Source: Mycobacterium gordonae (GTDB lineage: Bacteria; Actinomycetota; Actinomycetes; Mycobacteriales; Mycobacteriaceae). Taken from it: a DNA stretch of 64,000 nucleotides. Positions 18,707-28,044 of the stretch are shown here, one piece after another. The number at the start of each line of letters is the position of its first letter. The stretch's first letter is position 1. The stretch is from assembly GCF_001417955.2 (NCBI RefSeq), contig NZ_LKTM01000157.1:1-64000 (forward strand). The letters are read 5' to 3'. The translations under genes were made by a program, and so were the position numbers. A model generated the notes under the pieces. The model was not told the DNA's origin. It searched no databases and worked only from the letters and a program-made list of their open reading frames with translations.

Positions 18707-19267
18707 TCACCGGTAGCCGCGCCTGAGCAGATGCTTGGCTCCGGCGTTCATGGCCTCCGGTCCGGCAACCTCGAAATCGAAGGCGTTGGCCAGCCGGTTG
18801 GTGATGCCGAAGACCAGGGCGACGTTGAGCGCGTCGCTGATCTGTTGCGGGGTAACGCCTTTGGCGAGCACGGCACGGACGTCATCCGCGGTGCAGGGCT
18901 TGGCCAACATGCGCAAGGTGGCTCGCAGCGGCTCGCCGACGGGTGCGGTGTCGACCTCTGCGAGGACGGCATCCACCTTGGCCGGGTTGCCGTACCACTG
19001 GCTGGACGTGGCGGAGTGCGCGGCGACGCAGAATGGGCAGCGGTTGGCCTGGGAGACAACGGCAGCCATCAACTCGCGGTCGCCGACGGACCATTGCGAG
19101 GGTCCGCGCATGGCCTCGTGCGTCAATGGCCCGGCGCCGTAGAAGTCGGTGCGGTAGAGGGCGAGCTTGACGGCGTCCACCACGGGCTGGCGGGTCATCA
19201 GCCGGATCACCGCGAACAGCGCCCTGGTCGGGAGGGAATGGCCGCGTTCCAGGACTGCGAGTCTCAT
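18707..19267 (-). CDS. AhpD-like carboxymuconolactone decarboxylase-family protein
   Basis: The protein has 186 residues of the AhpD-like fold. The redox centre CPFCVAAH gives the CxxC-x3-H arrangement used by alkylhydroperoxidase AhpD, so peroxidase or thiol-relay chemistry is plausible, though no activity is shown. The QISDALNVALVFGITNRLANAFDFEV end is typical of the family. It is translationally coupled (ATGA) to the 101-residue protein upstream. It converges with the methyltransferase gene with only 3 bp between. From memory this pair is not at this place in H37Rv. Confidence 0.85.
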   Translation of the reverse strand: MRLAVLERGHSLPTRALFAVIRLMTRQPVVDAVKLALYRTDFYGAGPLTHEAMRGPSQWSVGDRELMAAVVSQANRCPFCVAAHSATSSQWYGNPAKVDAVLAEVDTAPVGEPLRATLRMLAKPCTADDVRAVLAKGVTPQQISDALNVALVFGITNRLANAFDFEVAGPEAMNAGAKHLLRRGYR

Positions 19268-19569
19268 CGACCCGTCGCCTCGACGAGAGCGGCCAGTGCG
19301 CTGTCGTAATCACGGCCGGCTTGTCCGACGGCGGCGCAGACCGCGATCTCGAAGATCTCGTCCTCGCTGAAACCCGCGTCCCTGGCGGCGGCGACGTCGT
19401 CGTCGGTCACCTGGTGGGAATGGCGCGCGACTTTGTCGATCAACGTTCGGAGTGGGTCGCCGGTAGCAGCGTTCTCGAATGCGGCGCGGCGCAGCTCGAT
19501 TGGAGTCTGTGCAGCGCTGCCGAGGATGCGGGCGACGAGGGCCCGATGCAGTTCGGTGATGTCGGTCAT
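19264..19569 (-). CDS. small AhpD-like helical protein
   Basis: The protein has 101 residues, mostly helical. LIDKVARHSHQVTDDDVAAARDAGFSEDEIFEIAVCAAVGQA resembles the core of carboxymuconolactone decarboxylase-like proteins but has no CxxC pair, so it is not likely to be a redox enzyme by itself. The ATG at 19569 is chosen because the residues upstream look non-coding and a GGGGGAA site precedes it. Its stop overlaps the start of the CxxC-containing gene, so the two probably form a heteromeric pair or act in one pathway. Confidence 0.7.
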   Translation of the reverse strand: MTDITELHRALVARILGSAAQTPIELRRAAFENAATGDPLRTLIDKVARHSHQVTDDDVAAARDAGFSEDEIFEIAVCAAVGQAGRDYDSALAALVEATGR

Positions 19570-19667
19570 TGCGGTGGTATTCCCCCTTTCCGCTATGACG
19601 ACGAACGACGAGCCACTGATGTGACGAGAACCCGAGTGATAGTCAAATCGAGCCGGCCCGAAAACCA

Positions 19668-22600
19668 CTACTGCGCGACCGGCAACTCCGGACACAGCGT
19701 GATGTAGCCGACCTTGGGCGAGATCCACTGCTGCCAGTCCTCGTGACTGACGTTCGACGTCAGCTTCGAACAGAGCAGCTTGGCGGTCGCGTCGAGCGGG
19801 GTGGGTGAAAGTCGCACGGTGGTGTCGGCACTACCCGAAGCCAGGCTCCGCCCGTCGGGACTGAACGCGACACTGAGGACGGAATCGGTGTCGCTCATCA
19901 GGGGCTGGCCCAGCGGGTGCGCGTGGGCCAGATCTTCCAGGTCCCACAGCTGCACATCGTGATCGGCGCTGCCCGCCGCCAACGTGTGACCGTCCGGACT
20001 GAACGCCACCTGATAGACGTAACCGGTGTTTCCGTGCAGCGGACGGCCCAGCGAGCTCGGGCGCGCCGGGTCGGTGACGTTCCACAGCAAGACGGTGTCA
20101 TCGCCACTGCCGGAAGCGAGGGTGCGTCCGTCGGGGCTGAAGGCCACGCTGTAAACCGCGGTCATATACCGGCGAAACGGCTGGCTCAGCGGCACCGCAT
20201 GGTCAGTGACGTTCCACAACCGGATGGTCGCATCGTCGCCAGCGGAGGCCAGGGTGCGCCCGTCGGGACTGAATGCGACACTGCGCACGGGCGCGCTATG
20301 ACCGGTGAGCGGCGCGCCCAGCGGAACCGGATGCGCTGAGTCCGCGACATTCCACAACCGGACGGTGGCATCGTCACCACCGGAGGCCACGGTGTGCCCG
20401 TCGCGGCTGAACGCGACACTGCGCACCGGTGCGCCGCCAGCCGTGAGCGGCCCGCCCAACGGAGCCGGATGCGCTGAGTCCGCGACATCCCACAACCGGA
20501 CTGTGCCATCGTCGCCGCCGGAAGCCAGGGTGTGCCCGTCGGGACTGAACGCCACACTTTCAACGGCGCCGGTGTGACCCCGCAGCAGCTGACCCAGCAC
20601 TCGCGGGTGTACCTGGTCCGCGACATCCCACAACCGGATGGTGGCGTCCTCGTTTCCCGAGGCCAGGGTGTGTCCATCCGGACTGAACACCACACTGTGC
20701 ACGGCGCCGGCCTGCGTTTGGAGCGGCAGCGCGGTGTCCAGGTTCCACAGCTGGATGTTGCCGTCCTGACTCCCCGAGGCCAGAGTGCGTCCGTCCGGGG
20801 TGAACGCGATGCTGGGCACATTTCCGCTGTGACCGGCCAAGGGCCCGCCCAACGGGCCGGCGTGTCCCGGATCTGAGACGTCCCACAGTCGCACGGTGTC
20901 GTCGTCGCTGCCGGAGGCCAGGACGTGTCCATCCGGGCTGAAGGCCAGACTTTGCACAATCCCGGTGTGTCCCAGCAGCGGCTCACCCAGTGGCCTCGGG
21001 TGTGCCGGGTCGGCGAAATCCCACAACTGGATGTCGCCGTCACCGCTGCCGGAAGCCAGCACCCGCCCGTCCGGGCTGAAGGCCAGGTCCTGCACGAAGC
21101 GGGTGTGACCCGACAGGGGTTCGCCCAGCGGGGCCGGACGTGCCGGGTCGGCGAGATTCCACATTCGCACCCTGCCGTCGTTGCCACCGGTGGCCAAGAC
21201 GTGCCCGTCGGGACTGAAAGCCAGACTGGTAAGACCTTTGCCCTGGCCCAGCAGGGGCGCTCCCAGCAAACCCGCATGCCGCGGGTCGGCGACGTCCCAC
21301 AACCGCACCGTGCCATCACCGCCGCCGGAGGCCAGCACACGTCCGCCGGGGCTGAACGCCACGCTGGCCACCCCGGCTCCCTGGCCCTGCAGAGATTCGC
21401 CCAGCGGACCCGCATGCCCCGGGTCGGCGACGTCCCACAACCGCACCGCGCCATCAGCGCCACCGGAGGCCAGCAGGCGCCCATCGGGACTGAACGCGAC
21501 ACTGGCCACCGCGGCGCCCTGCCCCACTGCTCCCAGTGAACCCAGTGGGCGCGGGTGTGCCGGGTCGCTGACGTTCCACAGACGCACGACGGCGTCGCCG
21601 CCACCGGAAGCCAGGACGCGCCCGTCCGGGCTCATCGCCACCGTGGCGACCGGGGCCGGCGTGGAGAGGATGATGCGCGTGGTGTTCAGCACCGTGGCCG
21701 CGGTGTAGAGCGCGCCGAGTCCGGCGGCGGGGTCCGAACGCAACCGCTGCGCGGCCAGGGTGGCGGTCAGCGCGCGAATGTTGCTGTCCGTGATGGTTCC
21801 GGAGAACACGGCGGCGGCCTGGGCATCGAGTTCCGCGGCCAGCGCGTTGCGCGCTTCGCGGGTGGCCTGCTTGAACATGGTCACAGCCACCACCGCGCCG
21901 ACAACCGCGATGACGGCGATGACGGACGTTCCGGCGAGGACCGCGCGCAGGATCCGGCTGCGCTGGCGTAGCGCCGCCGCGCTCTCCTGAACCTGTTCGC
22001 GCGCTTGGGTTTCCGCGGCGGCGAGCTTCTTGGCGGCCTCGAGTTCGGCGACCTGGCGCTGCGTTTCCAGCGCCGCCTGTTCGTTCTCATGCTGGCGCGA
22101 GGCGAGCAGGTAGTCGCGGACGTTGTTCAGGCGGTCACAGAATCCTGGCTTGGCGGCCAGGTTTTCGGCTGCGGTCAGCCGGGGGCCGTGCAGCAGCCAG
22201 GCGTCCTCACGCTGCTTCTTGCGCCACTCGGCGGCACCGCGCTCCAGAGCGTCAGCAGCCTTGAGGTCTTCGCTCTCCTCCACCAGCCAGCCGGCCAGCT
22301 CTTCCCACAACCGCAGCAGGCTTTCCAGCGCGACCTCTACGACCACCACCCCGTCGCGCAGGTCTTTCATCAGCAACCGGCGCTCGATGAAACGCTCCAG
22401 CAGCGGATGACTGTCAGCAGGCAGGTCGTCCCAGCGCGCCAGCCGTCGCATCGGCTGGTCGTTGTCGGGATTGACGGTGGCCAACCACGGAATGAAGGCG
22501 GACCGCAGCCGGTGCAGCTGCTCGGCGCGCTCACCGGGTTCCGATGCCAGCAGCTCGTGGATCTCAGCTTGCACGACGCCGTCGATACCGCCCCGCTCGT

Positions 22601-24452
22601 CATAGGGCTTGGCGGTCAGCCGGCCCGTCGACCCGTAGTCGCGGTACAGCCAGGCCAGGGTCAGCGACAGCAACGGAAGCGTGTCGGCGCCGGCGGTGGC
22701 GTCGTCCAGCAGGCGGCGCACCAGATCCTCGTCGAGGTACAGCGGACGCCCACCGTCGGTGGATCGCTGCGCCGGGCCGGTGATCACGCTGTGGAACTGG
22801 GTCGCGTCCATCGGCCGCAGATCGAACTGTCGGGTCTGCAGCCCGGAAAGCTGTGGCGCGGTCTGCATCACCTCGTAGCGGTCGGTGCGGATGGTCGCCG
22901 CCACGATGAACGGCAGCCGGTCCTCGCCGTCCCCGGCGAGCGCCAGATCTCGGATCAGCGCCAGGAAACCGGCGGCCTCGCCACCGCTGTCGGCGGTGAA
23001 CAGCTCTTCGGCCTGATCCAGCGGCAGCACGATGGTCGGCGCTTCGCGCTCGGCAGCCGCATCGGGCGAGCCCCCGGCGTCCCGGCATTCCAGCAGCCAG
23101 GTCCGCAGCGCCGCGGCGTCGCCGCGGGTGCAGGCGTCCTTGATGTCGCCCAACGGCGGCTCGTGCAGGCCGACTCGCTGCCGGGCGGCGCAAATCGCCT
23201 GCGCCAGGCCACACGCCCCGGTCAGCGCCCTGAGCTCGGGCCGGACGATGTCCAGCACGAGATAGCTGCGCTTGATTCTCTGCAGCCGGGGCACGATGCC
23301 CGCGCGCAGAAAACACGACTTGCCCGCTCCGGATGCCCCCAGCACGACGAACAGCGCCTCGTCGCTGTCCCGCATTCCGTGCAGTGCGTCCATGGCCCGC
23401 ACCAACTCGGCGTCGCGACCGAAAAACACCCCGGCGTCGACCGGCTGGAATTGCTCCCACCCGCGATAGGGCGGCCGGTCCGGTTCCGAGGGCGGTGGCC
23501 ACGGGAACGATGCCGCGCCGATGCCGCTCTGCAGCGTGTTGGCCAGTCCTGCGAACGCGGCGGCACCGCTGCGCGGTGACTCGACGCGCGCGCCCACCTC
23601 GACAGGGTCGAGGCTGTCGCCGGCTTCCCCGCGCCGCGGCGTCGCCAAAGCGGCGGCCGCGGCCACCGCCAGATCACCGGCGCTCTGGTAGCGGTCGGCG
23701 GGGTCCTTCGCCATTCCGCGGGCGACGACGTCGTCGAACCCGACCGGCACGCCGGGCCGGCGCTCGCTCGGCCGCGGGGGCGGCGTGGTCAGGTGCGCCG
23801 TCATCTGTTGTGCCACAAGCTCTCCGGGGAACGGCCGGTCGCCGGTCAGGCATTCGTAGAGCACGCAGGCCAACGCGTAGACATCGGTGCGCGCATCGGC
23901 GACGTCGCTCATCAATCGTTCCGGCGCCATGTAGGCCCAGGTGCCGACGGTGCGGCTCGCGGTGGTCAATTTGGAAGCCGAATTGTCTTGAGCGATGCCG
24001 AAATCGATCAGGTAGACGAAGTCGTGGTCGGTCATCAGGGCGTTGGACGGCTTGACGTCGCGGTGGACCAGACCATGGGCGTGCGCCGCATCCAGGGCGG
24101 CGGCGATCTGTTCGACGACCCGCACGGCTCGCGCCGGAGCCATCGGACCGTCGCGCCGCAACGCGGCGTCCACATCGAGCCCACGGATGATCGGCATCAC
24201 CAGATAGAGACGTCCGTCGATTTCGCCGGTGTCGTGAATGGGGATGATGTGCGGTTCGGTCAACCGCGCCGAGATCAGCGCCTCCCGGCTGAATCGCTCG
24301 CGAAATCCCGGAACGCGGCTCCGCTCGCCAGGCAGGATCTTGATGGCCACGTCGCGTCCCATGACGGTGTCGTGGGCCTTGTACACCTCGCCCATGGCGC
24401 CCTGGCCGATCAGCTCGAACAGTTGGTATCGACCGAATTCGCTCGCTTCCAA
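19668..24452 (-). CDS. Ser/Thr protein kinase-nSTAND ATPase-WD40 fusion
   Basis: The protein has 1594 residues. The N-terminal Hanks-type kinase (about 8-270) is complete: glycine loop GQGAMGEV, K38, HRD 130-132, DFG 150-152 and APE near 176. A YRGWEQFQPVDAGVFFGRDAEL segment opens an nSTAND1-type NTPase with Walker A G-A-S-G-A-G-K-S (372-379) and Walker B TIVLPLDQAEELF. A coiled region precedes one membrane helix (about 834-857), and fourteen WD40 repeats fill 934-1557. The topology suggests an internal kinase/ATPase and an external propeller sensor, though other WD40-STAND proteins act inside the cell. The start is TTG with a strong AAGGAGGG site 8 nt upstream. There is no H37Rv orthologue at this place as far as I recall. 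Confidence 0.9.
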   Translation of the reverse strand: MEASEFGRYQLFELIGQGAMGEVYKAHDTVMGRDVAIKILPGERSRVPGFRERFSREALISARLTEPHIIPIHDTGEIDGRLYLVMPIIRGLDVDAALRRDGPMAPARAVRVVEQIAAALDAAHAHGLVHRDVKPSNALMTDHDFVYLIDFGIAQDNSASKLTTASRTVGTWAYMAPERLMSDVADARTDVYALACVLYECLTGDRPFPGELVAQQMTAHLTTPPPRPSERRPGVPVGFDDVVARGMAKDPADRYQSAGDLAVAAAAALATPRRGEAGDSLDPVEVGARVESPRSGAAAFAGLANTLQSGIGAASFPWPPPSEPDRPPYRGWEQFQPVDAGVFFGRDAELVRAMDALHGMRDSDEALFVVLGASGAGKSCFLRAGIVPRLQRIKRSYLVLDIVRPELRALTGACGLAQAICAARQRVGLHEPPLGDIKDACTRGDAAALRTWLLECRDAGGSPDAAAEREAPTIVLPLDQAEELFTADSGGEAAGFLALIRDLALAGDGEDRLPFIVAATIRTDRYEVMQTAPQLSGLQTRQFDLRPMDATQFHSVITGPAQRSTDGGRPLYLDEDLVRRLLDDATAGADTLPLLSLTLAWLYRDYGSTGRLTAKPYDERGGIDGVVQAEIHELLASEPGERAEQLHRLRSAFIPWLATVNPDNDQPMRRLARWDDLPADSHPLLERFIERRLLMKDLRDGVVVVEVALESLLRLWEELAGWLVEESEDLKAADALERGAAEWRKKQREDAWLLHGPRLTAAENLAAKPGFCDRLNNVRDYLLASRQHENEQAALETQRQVAELEAAKKLAAAETQAREQVQESAAALRQRSRILRAVLAGTSVIAVIAVVGAVVAVTMFKQATREARNALAAELDAQAAAVFSGTITDSNIRALTATLAAQRLRSDPAAGLGALYTAATVLNTTRIILSTPAPVATVAMSPDGRVLASGGGDAVVRLWNVSDPAHPRPLGSLGAVGQGAAVASVAFSPDGRLLASGGADGAVRLWDVADPGHAGPLGESLQGQGAGVASVAFSPGGRVLASGGGDGTVRLWDVADPRHAGLLGAPLLGQGKGLTSLAFSPDGHVLATGGNDGRVRMWNLADPARPAPLGEPLSGHTRFVQDLAFSPDGRVLASGSGDGDIQLWDFADPAHPRPLGEPLLGHTGIVQSLAFSPDGHVLASGSDDDTVRLWDVSDPGHAGPLGGPLAGHSGNVPSIAFTPDGRTLASGSQDGNIQLWNLDTALPLQTQAGAVHSVVFSPDGHTLASGNEDATIRLWDVADQVHPRVLGQLLRGHTGAVESVAFSPDGHTLASGGDDGTVRLWDVADSAHPAPLGGPLTAGGAPVRSVAFSRDGHTVASGGDDATVRLWNVADSAHPVPLGAPLTGHSAPVRSVAFSPDGRTLASAGDDATIRLWNVTDHAVPLSQPFRRYMTAVYSVAFSPDGRTLASGSGDDTVLLWNVTDPARPSSLGRPLHGNTGYVYQVAFSPDGHTLAAGSADHDVQLWDLEDLAHAHPLGQPLMSDTDSVLSVAFSPDGRSLASGSADTTVRLSPTPLDATAKLLCSKLTSNVSHEDWQQWISPKVGYITLCPELPVAQ
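19797..21663 (-). repeat. fourteen tandem WD40 repeats inside the kinase gene
   Basis: About 138 bp (46 codons) per unit. Each encodes VxSVAFSPDGRxLASGGxDG-VRLWDVADP with small changes. Fourteen units are the right number for two seven-bladed propellers. Unit 7 lacks the usual AHPxPLG linker, which would mark the border between the two propellers. The last unit ends in VRLSPTPL rather than VRLW. Confidence 0.85.
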
Positions 24453-24555
24453 CCGACGCGCCCTCCTTCCGCCTCCCTCGACTGCGGTGGGCTACCGCCA
24501 TTGAACCGGGCCGACGTGCGTCGAGGTGGGGAAATCGCGCGATGGAGCCGACAAC

Positions 24556-26013
24556 TCAGAAGGAAAGCCCCGAATACATCAGCCCGTTCGGGTCATACTG
24601 CTGCCGCACTGAGGCCAGCCGCGCCAGATTGGCACCGAAGTACCGTGACGCCGGTGTATTGGGCTCCAGGTAGTTGACGTACCCGCCGGCCGAAACCTGT
24701 TGCACCGTCGTGTGCGCGGTGGCCACCCAGGTGCTGGCCGTCGAGGTTTGTCCGCCGCCGTTCTCGACGTACCACTGCGCGACGGCGGCGTGCCGGCGCC
24801 ATGGAAAGGCCGAGTCGGCCGGCTCGACGTCGCCGACCGCGCCGCTCAGCGTGTCGACGATCACCGACGCCCGTCCGCCGGCCGGCGGCCACTTTCCGAG
24901 TGCCGCGACAATCGCTTGTGCTGCAGTCGAATTCATGGTGCCGATCACGTCGGACCCGGCCACGAAGCCACGCGGGGAGCTCGTCGCGCTCCCGCCGGCC
25001 AGGTACATCACCAGGTCCAGGTGGGTCATCGTCTTGCGTTCGGTCGCGGTGGGCTGCGCGCCCACCGCGTTCGTGATCGCTTGAGCCACGGCCTGGCCCG
25101 AGCCGGCGGGGCAGGTGGCCAGCACATGGCAGTTACCCTCGGTGCCGCTGACCGACAGATCGACCAGCCCCCAGGTGTTGCGGTCGGCGGCCGCGAGCCA
25201 GGTCTGCCAGCCGGTGAGCACCTGCGCGCCGGCGGCCGGGGCGAAGTCGACCCGCACCACGTCGGAGTCGGCGACCGGGAAGGTGGAGAACGTCAGCGAT
25301 GTGGTCACCCCGAAGTTGCCGCCGCCTCCGCCGCGCAGTGCCCAGAACAGGTCGGGGTGGTCCTCGGCGGACGCGGTGACGGTCTCCCCGCTGGGCAACA
25401 CCACCGTGGCCGACCGCAACGCGTCGCACGCCAACCCGGCGTGCCGGGAGTCGGCACCCATCCCACCGCCCAGCGTCAGCCCGGCGGTCCCGACGGTGGG
25501 ACAACTGCCGGTGGGAATCGCCCGCCCGGCAGACGCCAGCGCCTGCTGCACCGCATACAGGTTTGTCGCGGCGGGCACCGTGACGGTGCCGGCGGCGCTG
25601 TCGACGTTCACCCCACCGGGCAGCCCGCGCAGGTCCAGGACCATGGCGCCGTTGGCGGTCGAGGCACCGGTGTAGGAGTGCCCGCCGCCGCGCGGGGCGA
25701 TCTTGAGCTTGTTGGCCGCCGCGAACGCGACGGCCTTCGCGACATCCGATGGTGAGGTCACCACCACGACCGCCGCCGGGGTGGCGGCGTTGTAGTTGGA
25801 GTTGAAGACCTGCTTGGCGGTGGTGAAAGAGGCTCCGTCGGCGGGCAGCAGTACTTTGCCACCGATTGAGGAGGCCAGGCTGCTCCACGCGCCGGTCGGT
25901 TCCGCCCAGGCGCGCGGCCCTCGAATCCCGGGGGAAATTCCGAACAGTGCCGAGCCCGCCAACGCTCCGGCGGCCCCCCGAAGAAATGCCTGGCGAGAAA
26001 TCATGAGCCGCAT
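24556..26013 (-). CDS. secreted FAD-dependent oxidoreductase, berberine bridge enzyme type
   Basis: This is a 485-residue flavoprotein with a p-cresol-methylhydroxylase-type FAD domain. Both flavin-linking residues appear present: H112 in APRGGGHSYTG and C171 in GSCPTVGTAGLTLGGG, which predicts bicovalent FAD. The C-terminal NYLEPNTPASRYFGANLARLASVRQQYDPNG is the BBE domain. The N terminus ISRQAFLRGAAGALAGSALFG looks like a Tat signal in which the second Arg is Gln, so export is probable but the pathway is uncertain. The family oxidises carbohydrates or other alcohols and makes H2O2. The ATG at 26013 is preferred, with a second ATG at 26004. It is divergent from the DUF732 gene. Confidence 0.9.
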   Translation of the reverse strand: MRLMISRQAFLRGAAGALAGSALFGISPGIRGPRAWAEPTGAWSSLASSIGGKVLLPADGASFTTAKQVFNSNYNAATPAAVVVVTSPSDVAKAVAFAAANKLKIAPRGGGHSYTGASTANGAMVLDLRGLPGGVNVDSAAGTVTVPAATNLYAVQQALASAGRAIPTGSCPTVGTAGLTLGGGMGADSRHAGLACDALRSATVVLPSGETVTASAEDHPDLFWALRGGGGGNFGVTTSLTFSTFPVADSDVVRVDFAPAAGAQVLTGWQTWLAAADRNTWGLVDLSVSGTEGNCHVLATCPAGSGQAVAQAITNAVGAQPTATERKTMTHLDLVMYLAGGSATSSPRGFVAGSDVIGTMNSTAAQAIVAALGKWPPAGGRASVIVDTLSGAVGDVEPADSAFPWRRHAAVAQWYVENGGGQTSTASTWVATAHTTVQQVSAGGYVNYLEPNTPASRYFGANLARLASVRQQYDPNGLMYSGLSF

Positions 26014-26242
26014 TGTTCTTCGCCCGAGCACCGGAAGCGACCCTCCGTCCACGTGTCGCGGCACAGCGTGACGCTATTGTGTCCGCAAGTCGGTCCGGCC
26101 GCCCCGCCGCGGTCGCAAAACGCCGGTCCTGCCAAACCTTTACGCCATCGTGTCCCGAATGAGACTGTGAAGGACGAAGGTTCGAGAGGTCGCTTGAGTG
26201 CCGCCAGAGGGTGCTCTCCAACAATCCTGAGGGAGCCCCACC

Positions 26243-26674
26243 ATGCAGCCATGGCGTCACCAACCCCTGACCGTCCGGCTATTGGCCGGAACCGCCTGCC
26301 TGCTGACCGCGGGCGCGGTATTCGCCGCCCCGGCCGAGGCCAGCCCCGTCGACGACGCATTCATCACCGCGCTGAGCAACGCCGGCGTCAACTACGGCGA
26401 CCCGATCAACGCCGAGAACCTGGGCAAGTCGGTCTGTCCGATCCTGGCTCAGCCCGGCGGGTCGTTCAACACCGCCGCTTCCCGCGTGTTCGCCAGCCAG
26501 AGCGGCATGTCGCCCGAGATGGCCGGGATGTTCACCACCATCGCGATCCAGATGTACTGCCCGTCGGTGATGGCCGACGTTGCCGCCGGCAAGGTGCCGG
26601 GCGCACTGCAGCAGATCCCGGGCGTCGGCAGCATTCCGGGCCTGGCCGGAATTCCGGGGATGCCCGGTAGCTGA
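26243..26674 (+). CDS. secreted DUF732 protein
   Basis: The protein has 143 residues and a clear signal peptide ending near AAPAEASP. The mature part carries the DUF732 pattern: DDAFITALSNAGVNYGDPINAENLGKSVC, then a helical stretch and a second cysteine in IQMYCPSVM, which likely form a disulfide. The end is Gly/Pro/Ile-rich (QIPGVGSIPGLAGIPGMPGS). DUF732 proteins are abundant in mycobacterial culture filtrates and their role is unknown. A GAGGGAG ribosome site precedes the ATG. It corresponds to Rv3354 by order and content. Confidence 0.88.
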   Translation: MQPWRHQPLTVRLLAGTACLLTAGAVFAAPAEASPVDDAFITALSNAGVNYGDPINAENLGKSVCPILAQPGGSFNTAASRVFASQSGMSPEMAGMFTTIAIQMYCPSVMADVAAGKVPGALQQIPGVGSIPGLAGIPGMPGS

Positions 26675-26679
26675 CCGGT

Positions 26680-26973
26680 CTAACCCGTCCCCAGCGGGTC
26701 GATGGTCCACGCGACGTAGACCATCGCGGCCCCCACCGACGCGGTGGTGAGGAAGTCGGTCCCCCGGCTGCGCACCACCAGCAGGCCGGCCCGCTCGTCG
26801 GGCAGGGCCAGCCGCAGCACGGCGGCCACCCCGACACCGATGCCGATCAGCAGCGAGCCGCGGCGCCAGAAGTTGGCACCGGCCAGCACGAACGCCACCA
26901 GGAAGATGAGCCCGACGAGCAGGATCGGCCATTGGGCGCGCACCGCGCGCCCCAGAATGGCCCGGACCGTCAT
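26680..26973 (-). CDS. small membrane protein, DUF3017 type
   Basis: The protein has 97 residues with three hydrophobic segments (PILLVGLIFLVAFVLAGANFW, LLIGIGVGVAAVLRLAL, TTASVGAAMVYVAWTI) and the LPDERAGLLVVRSRGTDFL motif of actinobacterial DUF3017 proteins. It follows folD by 7 nt on the same strand, and this pairing is common in actinobacteria. The role is unknown. It corresponds to Rv3355c. Confidence 0.88.
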   Translation of the reverse strand: MTVRAILGRAVRAQWPILLVGLIFLVAFVLAGANFWRRGSLLIGIGVGVAAVLRLALPDERAGLLVVRSRGTDFLTTASVGAAMVYVAWTIDPLGTG

Positions 26974-26980
26974 CGGATAG

Positions 26981-27826
26981 TCACTGCCGTTCGGCCAGCT
27001 CGACGACGTTGGTCAGCAGGAACGCACGGGTCAGCGGACCGACGCCACCGGGGTTGGGTGAGATGTGACCGGCGACCTCCCACACGTCGGGGTGCACGTC
27101 CCCGGTGAGCTTGCCGTCGACCCGGCTGACACCGACGTCGACGACGGCAGCACCGGGGCGGACCATGTCCGCGGTCAGCATGTGCGGCACCCCGACCCCG
27201 GCGACGATGATGTCGGCTTGCCTGGTCAGCGCTGGCAGATCGCGAGTTCCGGTGTGGCACAAGGTGACTGTGGCGTTCTCCGACCGCCGGGTGAGCAGCA
27301 GCCCGAGCGGACGGCCCACCGTCACACCGCGCCCGATGACCACTACGTGCGCGCCGGCGATCGGCACGTCGAAGCGGCGCAGCAGATGGACGATGCCGCG
27401 CGGGGTGCACGGCAGCGGCGCCGGCATGTTGAGCACCAGCCGGCCCAGGTTGGTGGGGTGCAGGCCGTCGGCGTCCTTGTCGGGGTCGACGCGCTCCAGA
27501 GCTGCGTTCTCATTGAGATGCTTCGGCAGCGGCAACTGGACGATGTACCCGGTGCACTCGGGGTTGGCATTGAGCTCGTCGATGGTCTCGTTGAGCATTT
27601 CGGTCGAGATGTCGGCGGGCAGGTCGCGGCGGATCGAGGTGATGCCCACCTTGGCGCAGTCGGCGTGCTTGCCGCGGACGTAGGCCTGCGAGCCCGGGTC
27701 GTCACCGACCAGAATGGTGCCGAGCCCCGGAGTGCGGCCCGCGGCAGTCAGCGCCGCGACCCGCTCGGTCAGGTCGACGAAGATTTCGTCACGGGTGGCC
27801 TTGCCGTCCAGCGTGATTGCGCCCAC
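26981..27826 (-). CDS. folD: methylenetetrahydrofolate dehydrogenase/cyclohydrolase
   Basis: This 281-residue bifunctional enzyme interconverts 5,10-methylene-THF, methenyl-THF and 10-formyl-THF in the cytosol. The catalytic Tyr and Lys are in [15 protein letters not shown]. The substrate loop is [29 protein letters not shown], and the NADP site is [18 protein letters not shown]. The start is GTG at 27826. It forms a likely two-gene unit with the DUF3017 gene. It corresponds to Rv3356c. In H37Rv, from memory, a RelJ-RelK toxin-antitoxin pair lies upstream; here the 218 bp upstream have no such ORFs. Confidence 0.97.
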   Translation of the reverse strand: MGAITLDGKATRDEIFVDLTERVAALTAAGRTPGLGTILVGDDPGSQAYVRGKHADCAKVGITSIRRDLPADISTEMLNETIDELNANPECTGYIVQLPLPKHLNENAALERVDPDKDADGLHPTNLGRLVLNMPAPLPCTPRGIVHLLRRFDVPIAGAHVVVIGRGVTVGRPLGLLLTRRSENATVTLCHTGTRDLPALTRQADIIVAGVGVPHMLTADMVRPGAAVVDVGVSRVDGKLTGDVHPDVWEVAGHISPNPGGVGPLTRAFLLTNVVELAERQ

Positions 27827-28032
27827 GCCAGACAGTCTGGCATGCCCGGCGCGCGGCTCGGTGAGTGCGATCTCCGAGTCGAGACCGCGGTGGCGGCACA
27901 GAACCTGTATTCACGCCCGCATACAGCCCGAATCGGCGCTTTCAGCGCAGGCTCGGAGCGCTGATCGCGGTGTCGGCGGCGCCCCTGGCGTCCCGCAGCT
28001 GCACCCCACGTCGCCGGTCTCATGACGACGGT

Positions 28033-28038
28033 TAGGCT
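28033..28038 (+). promoter_or_regulatory. -10 box for the old-yellow-enzyme gene
   Basis: TAGGCT ends 6 nt before the ATG at 28045, the spacing of a leaderless start. Confidence 0.4.
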
Positions 28039-28044
28039 GCCTAT

